Source: Fasciola hepatica
Taxonomy: Eukaryota > Platyhelminthes > Trematoda > Plagiorchiida > Fasciolidae
DNA: 64,000 bases
Reading direction: 5' to 3'
NCBI GenBank assembly: GCA_948099385.1
Contig: CANUEZ040000070.1
Span: 561,001 to 625,000 of the forward strand
A program made the translations under genes and the position numbers. The first letter of the stretch is position 1. Each line of letters begins with the position of its first letter. A model generated the notes under the pieces. That model was not told where the DNA came from. It did not search any database and was given only the letters and a program-made list of their open reading frames with translations. This document shows positions 31,060 through 42,332 of this stretch, in pieces.

Positions 31060-34006
31060 ATCGGGCTATCGCTTTTGGACGGCCTGGACCGCTAGCTCAG
31101 TCCGCTGGCTCGTTGGTTATTCCTCGAACTCTCCCGAGTTGGTGATAGAATCTGACATGGTTTTGTTAGGAGCCTACAACGTAATTCAATGTTATTGCCG
31201 TCTGAGCTGCATCAGTAAAGCATCCCTTATATTTTCCAACGTCTACCAGGGAGGAAGGTTTACTGGACCTCAAACTATCTGATTGCCCAATAGTTTTCCA
31301 TGCATCACAGCCGTTCATATGGGAAGTATTATATGAAGCGTATAGGCCACCGGGCCGGGGCACTTTCATTTCGTTGGTTATGGATAGCTCGCTTACCGCA
31401 TCATGGTCGGTAGCCTTGAAAGCCCGCTCCCTCCTTCAACGTAGTTCTTTCGCATATGGAGACAGGAATCTGTCGAAGCAAACGTGTGACGTTTCTATAG
31501 GAAAACGTAGACAATAGAAAGAGCTAAAGTAGCCTGTCAAATGCTCACAGGATAAGGACGGGCCGGGCCGGAGAAATGTACCTTATTCAGAAGTGGTTAT
31601 TTTGTCCCTAAGCATGGAAAGTTTTTCCCATTGGAGCTTTCGCCTTAATATGACACATTCTCGACTCCGGAAGAATCGTTAGTGGCCAGTTTTACAATAA
31701 ACCATGGGGAGGGGGAAATTTCTCTACGGCGGGATCAGAGCCTTTGGAGGTGAAATGAAAAGCGATGTGAAACTAGTTGGGGGTAAAATCGGGACAATGT
31801 TCAAGATGAGCGTCCCGTCTAGTGGGCAAACTGACAGTGTTAATCCGGCCGGAGTTGACGAGGAAGCTCACGTCATATCCGTTGAAGTCGCCGCATTCTA
31901 CGTATAAGCGATAGTCTTTAAGACCTAATAAATTGGGGGAAGCTGAGCCAGAGAATTCGTCGAGATCAACTGTGTGACATCTCCGAGAAAGTGTGAATGC
32001 TTACCAGCGTAATTGGTTGATGGAGACGGAGATGCTGACTCTTGCAACTGACCGCTGCAGAGTGCTTCCGATGGGGACTGGACGATCTTAAGAATTCTTC
32101 CTAGTTAAGTCAGGAGCTGCTCCGTACAGAATCATAGCTCCCCGCCCTCGGTTCGTGACACGATAACAAATATGCTGGGCAGGGCTCAGAAGAGAGGAAC
32201 AGAAAACTTTGGAGCAGGATAACGTGTGTATCGGAGGAAAGCAACAGGGTGCAGACGGCGAACACACGTGTAGCGAGTGGCACAACCATATTCGGTAATT
32301 GTTCAGATAAACAAACTTATTTTTCTTTGTGACCATGTATCTTATGAGTACCTTTATAGGGGTCTTCCCCTAGAAGGCCGACGCGAATGGGCTTCGGTTT
32401 GTGATGGTTACGTCGGCTCGAGTGACAAGAGACATTTTCCACGCCTTCCGTCGCAATTCAACACAACAACGAGGCCAGCATAAGCCGTTATTCATGACAC
32501 ACACCAGTCTCTGTCCGTCGATAGCATAATTGCTTCCTCCTTAGCGTAGAGCCCGACCTAGGTAGATCCTGTTCGCGACTTGGCAGTGGGGATTGTTGCA
32601 GGGTTTGTCCTTGTCGGCTCATCCCAAAGTTCGGTTTGCCTGTGACCGGTACTGCCTTCTTGCAAGGGCTAGCTTGTGGCGTATAAAGAGTCCAGTCACG
32701 ATCTTTCGAGCGTTGTGTTTGAGCTAAGCGAGATTCTGGTAATTCACTTGGTTATTTCCAACGTGACAGCCTAGGAGGCAAGAAACACGAGAAAGCTGCG
32801 TCTCGGGGGGCATTCGGACATTAGATTGAGAGGGATATAACAGAGCAATGCAGATTGCTACTGCTTCTGTCTGGATGAAATACGCGGTCCTGCTTTCGTG
32901 CATAACCAAACTACGCACAAGTGGAATATTTTTCATTTCTAGCGGACGGAAGAGACGAATATGGTAAGCATGAACAAAGTTTATGGGTCATACACATATA
33001 CGGAAGTGGACAAAAATGTATTGATAGTGTACAAGGCGGAGTAAAATGGGGGGTGAAATTAGGTTTCCCACTGGATTAGGTGAATTGCCCAAGGCTTACC
33101 CGGTAAAAGTGAGGTTCAAGGTCATTGAGCCGAACGTCGTGAGAAAATGCATTGGGTGGGGTCAGCTGACTGGAACGTCGAGTAACGCAAAAATTGGCGT
33201 GTAAAATGTTAGAAGTAACCAGATAATGAGATTGAGCCAAACAAGTCACGACCGTAAAATGATTTCAAGATAACTGCAGTTGAAAGTCCATCGAATCCGA
33301 AACTGGTAAAAGAGTTGATATACAACAAGACGAGTTCAGTGTGCTACACTCGCAGGATCGCCGAGTCTTGTTGTGCTGAAAGTGCAGTAAAGTGAATTTC
33401 GCGAAAAGCTACGAGGGGCTTCGTGGGAGCATTTAGGGAAAATCCCGTCAGATTCTTTGAGGCTGACCTGTTGATCAAGAGCTGCAACTTGCGTAGTCAC
33501 GCTGAGGGATGTCAATGAACCACAGCTGTTTATGCTTTTCGAAAAATGCTGTCACTACGTATCAGCAGAACTACGACAAAAAGCGAGGTTCATGTGCTGG
33601 TTTTGCACAGTATTTTTGCTATCTAATTGCGTAGAGGGTTGGATGCCAATAGGCAGAATTTGGATGGGGTTTCCGAGATGATGAGGAAAGCGTCAGTGGT
33701 GCATCCCGGTGAGCTTTCGGATATTGATTCGAAGGATAATGCGAGCAATCAGTTTCTGAATTTCGTCTGTATTTCACCGATATTTGTGGTTGTGTGATTC
33801 TAGATACTAGCAACTTGGTAAATATCAGTCAGGTGCGACAGAAGTGTCTTTAAGCTTATTGAGCGGCCGGATGATTCAAAAACTACTTTGGTGATGAGCG
33901 TTTACAGAAATTCAAACAACTAAACTAATCTAGAAGGAAGTCGAAAGAAAGGCGGCCGTCTGGGTGGGTTTTAGCTGAGGTTACCTGGTTAACGGTATGA
34001 AGTGCA
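31060..34006. other. Unassigned 3 kb, C-rich on the minus strand
   Basis: I see no conserved protein or RNA gene here. The plus strand is G-rich and C-poor from about 31,600, the mirror image of LINE 3' UTRs in plus orientation at 20,750-24,000. This would fit a long 3' UTR of the minus-strand LINE that ends at 34,007, but I found no shared blocks with LINE-E. It contains one R3 repeat (32,080-32,400). Short frames (e.g. 31,704-31,907) have no recognisable features. Confidence 0.4.
32080..32400 (-). repeat. R3 repeat, possibly a solo LTR
   Basis: On the minus strand it shares ordered blocks with 44,640-44,960: GAACAATTACCG, CTCCGATACACACGTT (there CTCCAATACACACGTT), TATCGTGTCACGAACCGAGG and TCCTGACTTAACTAGG. 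The two differ by many substitutions. A CCCTATAAAGGTAC block could be a promoter. I suspect a Ty3/Gypsy LTR because one such element lies nearby, but ends and target duplication are not visible. Confidence 0.45.
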
Positions 34007-35640
34007 TCAAAAACCTGGACCAATTTCATAAGCCCTATCTTCTTTGAGTTAGGGGTTGATAAGTTGAATTAATTTGAGCACCACAAAAACTTCATCTACT
34101 TTCTCTTTAAACACTGGTGGGTGGTCGAGTGAACGAACTTCTAGTGGCACTTTGTTCCAAAGCGAAGAGGACTTTGCTATGAATAAATTAGGCCGCATAC
34201 TTTTCTTAGAAACTGGGAGAGCCTCAGAGAAACTGCTTCGCTGTAATGGGTACCGAAGACAGTAGGTAGCCTGAGTTTTGGAGATCAGCCAAAAATCTGA
34301 CGTTTGCTGAGTCTATGGAGGAAGGGCTCACTAATTTTTAGCCTTCGTAGCCAAAGGGGATCTAGATGTAGAGGAGTGAACAGTTGCCTGTAGTTTACCG
34401 ATGTAGAATAACCCAATAATTGCTTTGTGAGTGTTCTTTGCGTATCCTCAGTCGATATTCGGTCACACTGTCACAAGATGGAACAAACTATTGACCCGTA
34501 CTCCAAAAGTGGTTGAGTATGGGTCTTATAGACATTGAGTATGCTTTCTTGTAACTGAAATGTTCTATGAAGTAATCCAATCAGCCTCCGAGCCCTCGGA
34601 ACTTGAACGGCTGCGTGTTCCGAGAAGTTAAATTAGCAGGAGTATTGAGGACCTAAATCTTGTATTGATGAACAGTTTGCAATCATTTGGCCATCTGTGT
34701 CAAGCCGCCCTGGTGGTACAGTACACTTATAAGTTTAAAAACTACTTTTTTCAGCAGAAAGCTTCATTAACTAAGTAGGACCTCAAGCGCCTATTGAGGC
34801 GAGATCCTGCAGTATGTTACAAATGGTAGTGATCAAAGAACAGGGTCGAATGTATACAAAGATTTTACGTCATCAGCGAAGAGCAAAAGGAATTCAGTGA
34901 CGGATCACTCCGAATATATCGTTCACATACATAAGAAAGAGCATTGTTTCCTGAAACCTACCTTGAAAGACTCCGCTAGTTGCAGCTTTCGGTAGTGACA
35001 CTGTACCGTTTGCTTTCACCACCTGATAGCATGCCGACAAATGAGACGGCAACCACGAATATGGGGGTGAATAAAGCCATAATGTTTTACTCTTGCTAAA
35101 AGTCGAGAGGGAAACCTGATCAAAAGTTTTGGCAATATCCAGAAAAAATGTAATCATCCTCTTGCCGTTCTTGGCAGCCATAGTTGTGAGATTTATAAGA
35201 TCAGTCATACAAGTAGGAAGCGAGCGGCCCTTAAGAAAGACATGCTGGGTCGTAATTATAGGATTATTTCTGAGGAGGTAGTTCGTAAGCCCAGCTTTAT
35301 TCAGCCTTCCTACGGTCTACGAGACAACTGGGGTGTGAATGGCAGGTCTACAGCTTGCTGGATCTCGTTTTGATCCTCCTTTATAAATTGGGATAATAGC
35401 CAAGGTTCTTCGCTGACTGAAATACAAACTATACTGCATAGATAAGTTAAATATGTTTCATGATGAAGCCAGAATACCGGGTTTCCCCGACCTAAAAATG
35501 GCCGCAGGTGATGTTTCAGGCCCCGGGGCGGTAGAAAAGTCTAATGCTTGACAACGGAGGTGATATAACATTCTGGAGAAAAAAACTTGGAGAGACATTC
35601 GGAGGAATTAGATATGCTAGTGTATCTTTTGTGAAGTTTA
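34007..35640 (-). pseudogene. Minus-strand LINE reverse transcriptase remnant
   Basis: Homologous along its length to the RT at 18,628-20,478, but much diverged. In coding order: AIIPIYKGGSKRDP (about 35,400), FLKGRSLPTCMTDLINL, FLDIAKTFDQVS (about 35,145), FQGRFQETMLFLMYVND (about 34,970), LLFADDVKSLYTF (about 34,890-34,850, active site kept), QESILNVYKTHTQPLLEYG, LHLDPLWLRRLKI (about 34,370), SSSLWNKVPL (about 34,160) and a C-terminus DRAYEIGPGF followed by a stop at 34,007. Frameshifts and stops are frequent. No endonuclease is present, so it is 5' truncated or cut at its junction with the Gypsy remnant. Confidence 0.75.
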
Positions 35641-35649
35641 GTGTTGCAA

Positions 35650-38335
35650 CCGGTAATGGGGAGTCCATAGCGGGGGTAACAGGTGCCGGCTCAGGACGAC
35701 TAACCAAAAGTTGTGAGCAGGTGGGGGTCTTGCTTAAGTTCTACCCAGATGAAGGCTGGTTTAAGGCAGTCTATACTGATAGTTTTCTTCTCGTCTTCAC
35801 CGTCTATCGCGTGATTCTTTTCCTTCCTTTACACTACACTGAACGGACCAGAGTGAGCCGCAAGTAGTGGTGACAGCACTGCATTTACTCGACTGAACAC
35901 ATGGCCGGAGGTCGCTGGAGTGGTAGGTATTAAGTTGCTGAGAGCTTTGCCAAAGCCGGAGTGGGCTTTATCACCCGCATTTGGTGTGACAACCGTTTAG
36001 CGTATTCCCCGTAATTTAAGCTCGGAGGTGGTAATGCAGAAACCACCTCACCTGGAAGTCGTAATGAGCAACAGTAAACCAGTTCAGCCTAAGTGACACC
36101 CATGTCAGCCTCAAAGGTGTTATTTTTATTAGAGAACCGTCGGTTAAACTTCACTCCACTAAAGGTTGTACGAGCACGAAGGATGGTTTTCAGTCTGCGA
36201 CGTGATCACTTCACCATGCCACTGGTCTGAGGATGATGAGCCGTCGTCTTTTTGTGCCTGCTACCGAAGGCCTTCAGTAGCTCGTGGAAGGCACCGCCAA
36301 AATGGGGACCACGGTTGGTAGTCACTATAGCAGGGCAACCGAAATGACTTACTAAGCCAGTTTAGAGACGGACGGGGAATAGGTTTGATCTGCAGCCAGC
36401 GAGTGAAACGATCCCCTATGTGAGCAAGCGGACGTAGCCGTTGGATGGTGGAAGGGGCCCCATGAGACCCGTATGCACACGGCGAAAACGTGCTGCTGGC
36501 TCATGGAATGTGCCCAAGGCAGATATAGTGTGACTATGTATTTTAACGCTTTGGCATTAGGGGCTGGCACCAGATGGAGGGAGCCGCTTTTTCTGAGCTG
36601 CTGGACCTCAGGGTCTGTTGTTTTGGGCTGCGGCGATTGCTTCTGGGTCTGTGCCCACTGGTAATGAGTGGTCGATATTGTAAACGCGTGAGACTGCTTC
36701 CGCAACTGGGTTGTGTGCCCCAGAGGCGTGTCGAATGTCCGTAGTAAACTGCGAATCATGGTCTCAGTGATGAATCTCACCTGGCATATATCGACCAGAA
36801 GCCTACTAGGGGCGTACAGTAGTGGTTAATGATCTGTGGACACTGTGAGCTTTTGGCCCTCGAGTGTGTGCCTGTAGTGTCTGATACTCAAACAAACTGC
36901 CAGCAGTTCTCTGCTGAACCTACTATATCGAGCTTCCGCAGGCTGGAGATACTCGGGATAAAAGCTATTGGTTGCCATGAATTTTTGGCAAGTAGCTGCA
37001 ACACTGCCTCAGCAGCCGCGTCCGAAGCATCTGTCATTATTGCCGGGGGAGCCGACGGATGAAGATTTGAAAGGATCATTGTGTTTGCGATAGATTCTTC
37101 AGTCGAAATAAGTGCTGCCCATACTTTGGTAAAAAAAAATGAATTTTCGCTTACCCCCACGTAAAAATTCTCTGTTGGAGGCTGCATAATTCCGGCTCGG
37201 TGGAGGATAAACTCGCGATAAAAGTTAACGAAACCCGAAAATCGGCGCAACTTCCGGTAAGGGTGATGCTCAAGATAGCCAGAAACGGCAGTCACCTTGT
37301 CAGACAGGGGCTGTGTGCCCGAGGCAGTGCTTTCGTGGCCTGGGAATGTACTGGCTGTCTTGCCTAATTCGCATTTGGTTGGATTAATGGTTATCCCGTT
37401 TTGGCTAAGGCACACAAAAAGAGGTCGTAGGCTGGCCATGTGGACTTTTTATGATGAACCTGGCACCAAAATATCGCCTAAAATGATGTAGATATTTGTC
37501 AAAACGCCTGTTGCTTCACTCGTAAATAAATGAAAGGGTTGGGCCGCATGGCGGAATCCAAAATGCATGCTCGAAAACTCGAATAGTCCAAACGGAGCGA
37601 TGATGGCGGTGGTGGGGCTATCAGCCCCAGCTACCGGAACTAGGTGGAAGGCTGTACCGTGGTTGATGAGGCTGAAAACAGAGCAACCAGATGGGAAAGA
37701 AGTAGGATCTTGAATATGTGGAGTAAGGTACTTGTCTGGGATAGTAGCCTGGTTTAGGGCCCCACAGTCGCCGTAGGGGTGCCAGCCGCCATTAGGTTTG
37801 GGAACCACTTGAAGGTGCAAGGACCAAGGGGCAAGATGCGGGTGAATTATGCTTAATTATGGAGCATGTTCAAACTCAGCTTGTGCTAAGCGTAACTCGT
37901 CCAGCACCAAGCCACGGGGTCGGCTGAATTCTGGGGCTCCTTTAGTGACAAGTGGTGGGTGATGTCAGTGATCACCGGGCGAGGGGTCCAGATTGCCTTG
38001 GCATTGCCAGGTAAGCCGAAAGTTCTGCGCCGGGGTGCTTAGCCTGAGGTTCGATGTAGAGGGGCGTGATGGGTTTCATGGAGGAAAACGAACCGGTTAT
38101 GGAGGAAAAAGGCCGTCGATCGACATCTATTCGTCATCTTGCATCAACCAGAAGGTTGATATGGTCAAGGAAATCGGTACCTGGTATGGGATGGGGGATG
38201 TCTGCTGCCATATCCATCCAGCTGGAAGATTGACTTAGGCCCAAGTTTAACGCGAGTGAGTTACAGCAGTCAGTAGCAATGATAGTGTCGTTGGTAGCTC
38301 ACCATTCATGTTCATTGAAGACTTCATCTTTTGCT
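35650..38335 (-). pseudogene. pol: Ty3/Gypsy pol remnant (protease to integrase)
   Basis: The only Ty3/Gypsy element seen. In coding order on the minus strand: protease-like PGTDFLDHINLLVDAR (about 38,190-38,130); RT start LDELRLAQAEFEHAP (about 37,905-37,860), VPKPNGGWHPYGD, IIAPFGLFEFSSMHFG and a degraded YVDD as IILGDILV; LRKLRRFSGFVNFYREF (about 37,260); RNase H with IMTDASDAAAEAVLQ (about 37,050); integrase with GPLPPSNGYVRLL (about 36,450), GDRFTRWLQIKPIP, HFGCPAIVTTNRGPHF (about 36,350-36,300) and the C-terminal DTIS-like block TISIDCLKPA (about 35,770). Multiple frames and stops; no LTRs identified on either side. Confidence 0.75.
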
Positions 38336-38864
38336 CATGGTCGCACCTAATCCGTTGGCTACATAGACGCGAGGCTATTCTACATCTTCCACGGGGACAA
38401 CTGACCGATGGCGGGTGTGAGGAGGGCACATAGATGTTGTCCTTGGAAAGGCCGTCCTGTCCTGGATGTATGTGCTTGCGTGAGTGTGTGTGTGTGCATG
38501 ATGTAATCACTGCTACCTCCACATAAGCAAAAGACATTTCAGTAACGTCAACAAAAGCAAATTGCGAACACCATCACAGGTTTGATAGGGGTTTGGGGGA
38601 CAGCGTGCATCATGTATGTGCGTATGTGTCTGGAAGTATAATGGAATCACAAGTATCACCACACATCAAAAGAGGACTTTCTGCAACGTCAACGAAAGAC
38701 TATGAGCACTGTACCGTGTTTGACGGGGACTGAGTGTCATAAACGAGTGAAATTTAGGTGTATTTGTGCGTATGGGTGTACTATGGTTCGATACGTCAGT
38801 GTGTCGGGAATGCTCTTATATATGGTGCTTTCTCTACCCACCTCGAAGACGAGTGCGAGATAGT

Positions 38865-39812
38865 CTACTGGCCCTCAGCATTATCAGCTTCTCCGCCTTC
38901 ACCCTCGGGTAGGCTAATACTGCGTATGTCGCGAATTAGCCTTCTGTCGGCGGTCTTCAACTTCACACTTCTTATCATTCCGTCAGTGATTTCGATGGTT
39001 TCCATAACCACTCCCAAGGACCAGGTGCTGAAATGTGCGCCGTCGTCTGCGATCATCACTACATCCACAACGTTGAACGGTCTTACTTTGACCAGCCACT
39101 TCTGTCGAGTCTGCGAAGCTGGTAGGTACTCCAGTAGCCATCGCCTCCGGAAGACATTGGCCAGATAGTTCGTTTGAAGGTAGCTCCCAAGAAGGTTTAT
39201 CGGTCCTTGGAAATCCTCGTTCGACCTTAACGTCAACAAGCCCTTCGGAGTGAGCTCCAGGTGGGTGGGGTCGCCGTTCAATACTGGAACCAGGGGGCAG
39301 TTGTTCAGGATTCGCTCCACCTCAGTCATGACGGTGCCCAACGTTTCGTCGTCAGGCGGCTGTTGCTCCATGATTGACAGCAATATCCGTCTGACGGACC
39401 GAATCATGCGTTCCCATACGCCGCCTCGATGGCTGGCCTGTGGGGGGTTGAAATGCCATCGTATGCCGTAGGCCACTGTTCGATCCTGCAGTTCGTCCCT
39501 GTCAATGTTCTTGTGCCAACGCTGCAATTTCCGATGAGCGCCCACAAAGTTCGATCCATTATCTGTGTATATATCGGCCGGTACGCCTCTTCGGTTGATA
39601 AATCTTTGCAAGGCCCGTAGAAACGAATCGGTCGTCATCGAATGTGCGACTTCTAGGTGTACCGCACGTGACTTCATGCACGTCATGATACATCCGTACC
39701 GCTTTTCTAATCTTTTCCCACACTTGATCCACAAGGGCCCGAAATAGCCCAAACAGGTGTCACTGAAGGGCCACCAGCCCGCAGTCACCCTGCATTCTGG
39801 TAGTGGGGCCAT
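38865..39812 (-). CDS. pol: M2 integrase C-terminal half
   Basis: Open frame for the integrase core and tail: MAPLPECRVTAGWWPFSD, LGYFGPLWIKCGKRLEKRYG, TDNGSNFVGAHRKL, HRGGVWERMIRS (catalytic Glu present, unlike BEL-1), LLSIMEQQPPDDE, NNCPLVPVL, then the DUF5641 tail with GDVVMI-like VVDVVMIADD and a stop at 38,865. About 315 residues. A short loss at the HGWK position (YLQTNYLANVF) keeps the frame. The first acidic position reads LGYFGP rather than LDYFGP, so one catalytic Asp is Gly here. Confidence 0.88.
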   Translation of the reverse strand: MAPLPECRVTAGWWPFSDTCLGYFGPLWIKCGKRLEKRYGCIMTCMKSRAVHLEVAHSMTTDSFLRALQRFINRRGVPADIYTDNGSNFVGAHRKLQRWHKNIDRDELQDRTVAYGIRWHFNPPQASHRGGVWERMIRSVRRILLSIMEQQPPDDETLGTVMTEVERILNNCPLVPVLNGDPTHLELTPKGLLTLRSNEDFQGPINLLGSYLQTNYLANVFRRRWLLEYLPASQTRQKWLVKVRPFNVVDVVMIADDGAHFSTWSLGVVMETIEITDGMIRSVKLKTADRRLIRDIRSISLPEGEGGEADNAEGQ

Positions 39813-40961
39813 GTGTTGATTGCGCGTCGTGGCGTTGCGTCCCCTTCATTGCACACAACCTCGTATTACGCATTTTACAGTCTCTCGTCCTCTCAGCAAT
39901 CAAAGGCGCTTTCGGATGACGCTCGTCACGTGACCTTCCCAGGCATGTACTTCCACGGCGTGGACGTGTTGAACCATTAGCTCTACTACAGGTTGTCTCG
40001 CAGGCAGCAGTATAGGGTACTTTGTGTCGAAGCTCAGGTGGGCGTTGGTCAGCCTACCATCCACCCGCAGCAGTCCGTCGATGAGTTTGGGGTTTAAACG
40101 CTTCAGCTCGCCTCTTGGAAATGGTATGTCTTTATTGGTCGGTCCCACTTCTTCCGCCCTCTAAAGCTCTTGGGCGAAGTTCTCTCGTTGTATCATTCTG
40201 AAAATATCGTATTCTGCAGCTTGTAGCTCATCGGGACTTATCGGGCCGACCCGTATCCGGCCTGAAGGGCGTAGCCCTTTCATGACTAGTAAATTTCTCT
40301 TAAACCTGGTTAACCAAACTAACGAACGAAGTGTCTTCATCCAGGAAGAAAACCTGACCAATCGCGATAGAACGGATGTCGCTTGGACGACGTTGGCCAC
40401 CATCACGACGCCTTTGATCTCCAGTTCTAGTTCCGTAGGGGGTTTTAATTCGTACACGGGCCAGTCCGGTCTAGGCATTTGCGGGAAGTTTGGCCCTCTC
40501 GTCCACGTGTCTGGTTGTCTGAATTTGTTCGCACCTCGGGAGCACAGATCGGCTGGATTGTCGCCAGACCTGACATGATTCCACTGGTTCATGGCTGATT
40601 CATCGTGGACAATGGTGAGTCGGCTAACAACAAAAGTACTAAACCAGCTCCGGACGTTGTTAATGTAGTAGAGCACTATTGTTGAGTCCGACCAAAAGCT
40701 AGCCGACCAAATGTAGAGGTCAAAGCATATTTTCACCGCTTGTACCGCCATGACTGCCAACACGGCTGCGCTGAGTTCAAGGCGTGGGATTGAGACCGAC
40801 TTCAGTGGAGCAACGCGGGCTTAAGCAAACAGGATCCTCATAGTATATTGTCTATCTCCTCTACACGATTGTCTGTACACCACAGTTCCATAACCGACTT
40901 CGGATGGATCAGAAAAAGCACGTAGATTTCCAATCCGCGTTGCATGGCCAGGAGTCAAAAA
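39813..40961 (-). pseudogene. pol: M2 RNase H and H2C2 region
   Basis: Broken continuation of M2 pol. RNase H and downstream sequence (40,763-40,161) include WSASFWSDSTIVLYYINN, NPADLCSRGANKF and RPSGRIRVGP, ending in a stop near 40,163. The H2C2 segment (40,148-39,900) has HVHAVEVHAWEGHVTS and a stop at RKRL. Between 40,961 and 40,764 a TAA near 40,824 interrupts LFA-ARVAPLKS. Confidence 0.8.
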
Positions 40962-41936
40962 TCATGGAATCATTATGTAGCCTAGTTTCTTCAAGAAGCA
41001 TAAAACCTCTTCCCGGTACAGCCGGTCTTCTCGGTCCAGTGACTGGTCCCAATCGATTTTCTTACGGCACCACCGCTGCAGCAGAATCTGTCCGGGTAAC
41101 GGCCAGAGTGAGACGAAACCGAGCGGATCGAACAAGCTAGAGACAGCGGGTAGTATGCCACGACGGGTTACTGGCAGCTCGGGAGCGTCTAGCTTGAAAA
41201 CAAAGTTGTCCGTTTCCGCGTTCCATTGTATTCCTAAACTGCGTTCGGTAGAATGAGGAGAGCCATCTAGGTCTCGAACACTTTCGGCCCTCTCCCGGTA
41301 CGGAATGACCTCGAGCACTTCTGAAGAGTTTGACATCCATTTTGTTAGGTGGAAGCCGCCCTCTTCTAGCAATCTTGTCAAGCCTCTGAACTGCGCTAGG
41401 GCTAATTCTACATCATCGAATGATCCAAGATAGTTGTCGACGTCGAAGTGTCTGCTGATGCTGTTCACCACCGACGGGTGGACCAAATCTCCATGTCTGT
41501 TCGCAGATTCCCGAAGGGCGTAGTTTGCACAGAACGGTGACGATATGGCTCCGAAGGGGTGGACGGTCATCCTATAATTTACCACTGCGTTGTCCCGATT
41601 GTTCTCTTCCAACCACAGGAAACGCGGCACATCTGGTTCTCCTACCGGAATCTTCACCTGATGAAATATTTCCCCAATGTTGGCAGGCAAAGCCGCTTTA
41701 CGCAGTCTGAAACGGTACAAAACATCGATCAGTGGTGTGGTCCAGTCAAGTTCTTGTAGTAGGCGATCGTTTAACGACTTGCCATGGAACTTTGCTGCCC
41801 AGTCGAAAACCACCCGCAGATTTTCGGGTATCTTGGGGTTGATAACCGGGTGGTGAGGTAGATACCGAATACCCTTCCGGTCGTCGGTGGTAGCAGGCAC
41901 CTTTTCAACGTAGCCGAGAGCTTCGTTTCGCCTCAA
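40962..41936 (-). CDS. pol: M2 reverse transcriptase, altered active site
   Basis: Open RT frame of 324 residues: NEALGYVEKVP, YLPHHPVINPKIPENLRV, GKSLNDRLLQELDWTTP, IGEIFHQVKIPVGEP, HPFGAISSPFCANYALRES, then RHFDVDNYLGSFDD (about 41,452-41,411), where the catalytic YVDD has become DVDN. That change should abolish polymerase activity. It is shared with P2 and M4. The last part (DRLYREEVLCFLKKLG) departs from the family consensus beyond about 41,012. Confidence 0.88.
   Translation of the reverse strand: MRRNEALGYVEKVPATTDDRKGIRYLPHHPVINPKIPENLRVVFDWAAKFHGKSLNDRLLQELDWTTPLIDVLYRFRLRKAALPANIGEIFHQVKIPVGEPDVPRFLWLEENNRDNAVVNYRMTVHPFGAISSPFCANYALRESANRHGDLVHPSVVNSISRHFDVDNYLGSFDDVELALAQFRGLTRLLEEGGFHLTKWMSNSSEVLEVIPYRERAESVRDLDGSPHSTERSLGIQWNAETDNFVFKLDAPELPVTRRGILPAVSSLFDPLGFVSLWPLPGQILLQRWCRKKIDWDQSLDREDRLYREEVLCFLKKLGYIMIP
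41012..41802 (-). repeat. Inverted repeat arm A (RT of M2)
   Basis: Reverse complement of 42,688-43,478 with only a few substitutions and no length change: paired coordinates sum to 84,490 throughout. The spacer is about 885 bp. Confidence 0.85.
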
Positions 41937-42332
41937 TAATTCTGCTTATCGTTCTCACAGATCCTGGTCTCGAACGAAGCGTTCCTTCAGTCGTAGTAGT
42001 CTTTGCGGAGCGAAGTTTCTGTTATCAGCCCAAAGGTCAGCTTATGTGCGCAATGGGAGGGGACTCCCATTATTTTCTCAAGGCCCCCAGCTCATTACCG
42101 CAAGGTTTCCAAAGCAAAGTGGTCCTCTTGGGACAACGATAGTCCTTGGTCCCCGATATCGTAAAACACTTTTCCATACAGCCTCTGCAATTGATACTCT
42201 ATGCGGTCCGTTTCGGCTGCTACGTAGTTCACGAAACCACGCCCCACCACTGGACCATATAATATCCATCCCAGAGCTGGGCGTACGGCATGAGGTGCCT
42301 GGCGGTTGCACACTCTCTGGTCAAGTACCCGA
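41937..42332 (-). pseudogene. M2 protease-RT linker fragment
   Basis: End of the protease domain (VRPALGWILYGPVVGRGF, RIEYQLQRLYGKVFYDIGD) and the linker to RT. It nearly matches 57,460-57,743 in M4. It breaks at about 42,332 inside LDQRV..., where sequence from the M4/P3 spacer begins. Confidence 0.75.

Larger units (their letters stand above)
38340..42332 (-). mobile_element. M2: damaged minus-strand BEL element
   Basis: BEL pol copy lacking LTRs, gag and most of the protease. It starts at about 42,332 within the protease and ends in its 3' UTR at about 38,340, cut off against the Gypsy remnant. The 3' UTR (38,340-38,864) is nearly identical to that of BEL-P1, including the subrepeat cores and the CA run at about 38,484. 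Its RT forms an inverted repeat with that of P2. Confidence 0.8.

Noticed and set aside
31704..31907. Possible small host gene (67 codons)
   Set aside because: Short, no domain, no neighbouring exons or splice pattern, in strand-skewed repeat-like DNA.
38247..38537. Frame with His/Thr-rich segments in the BEL 3' UTR (also 27,491-27,673 and 54,215-54,568)
   Set aside because: It translates the CA-rich microsatellite and subrepeats, its ends differ between copies, and there is no envelope-like signal peptide or membrane segment.
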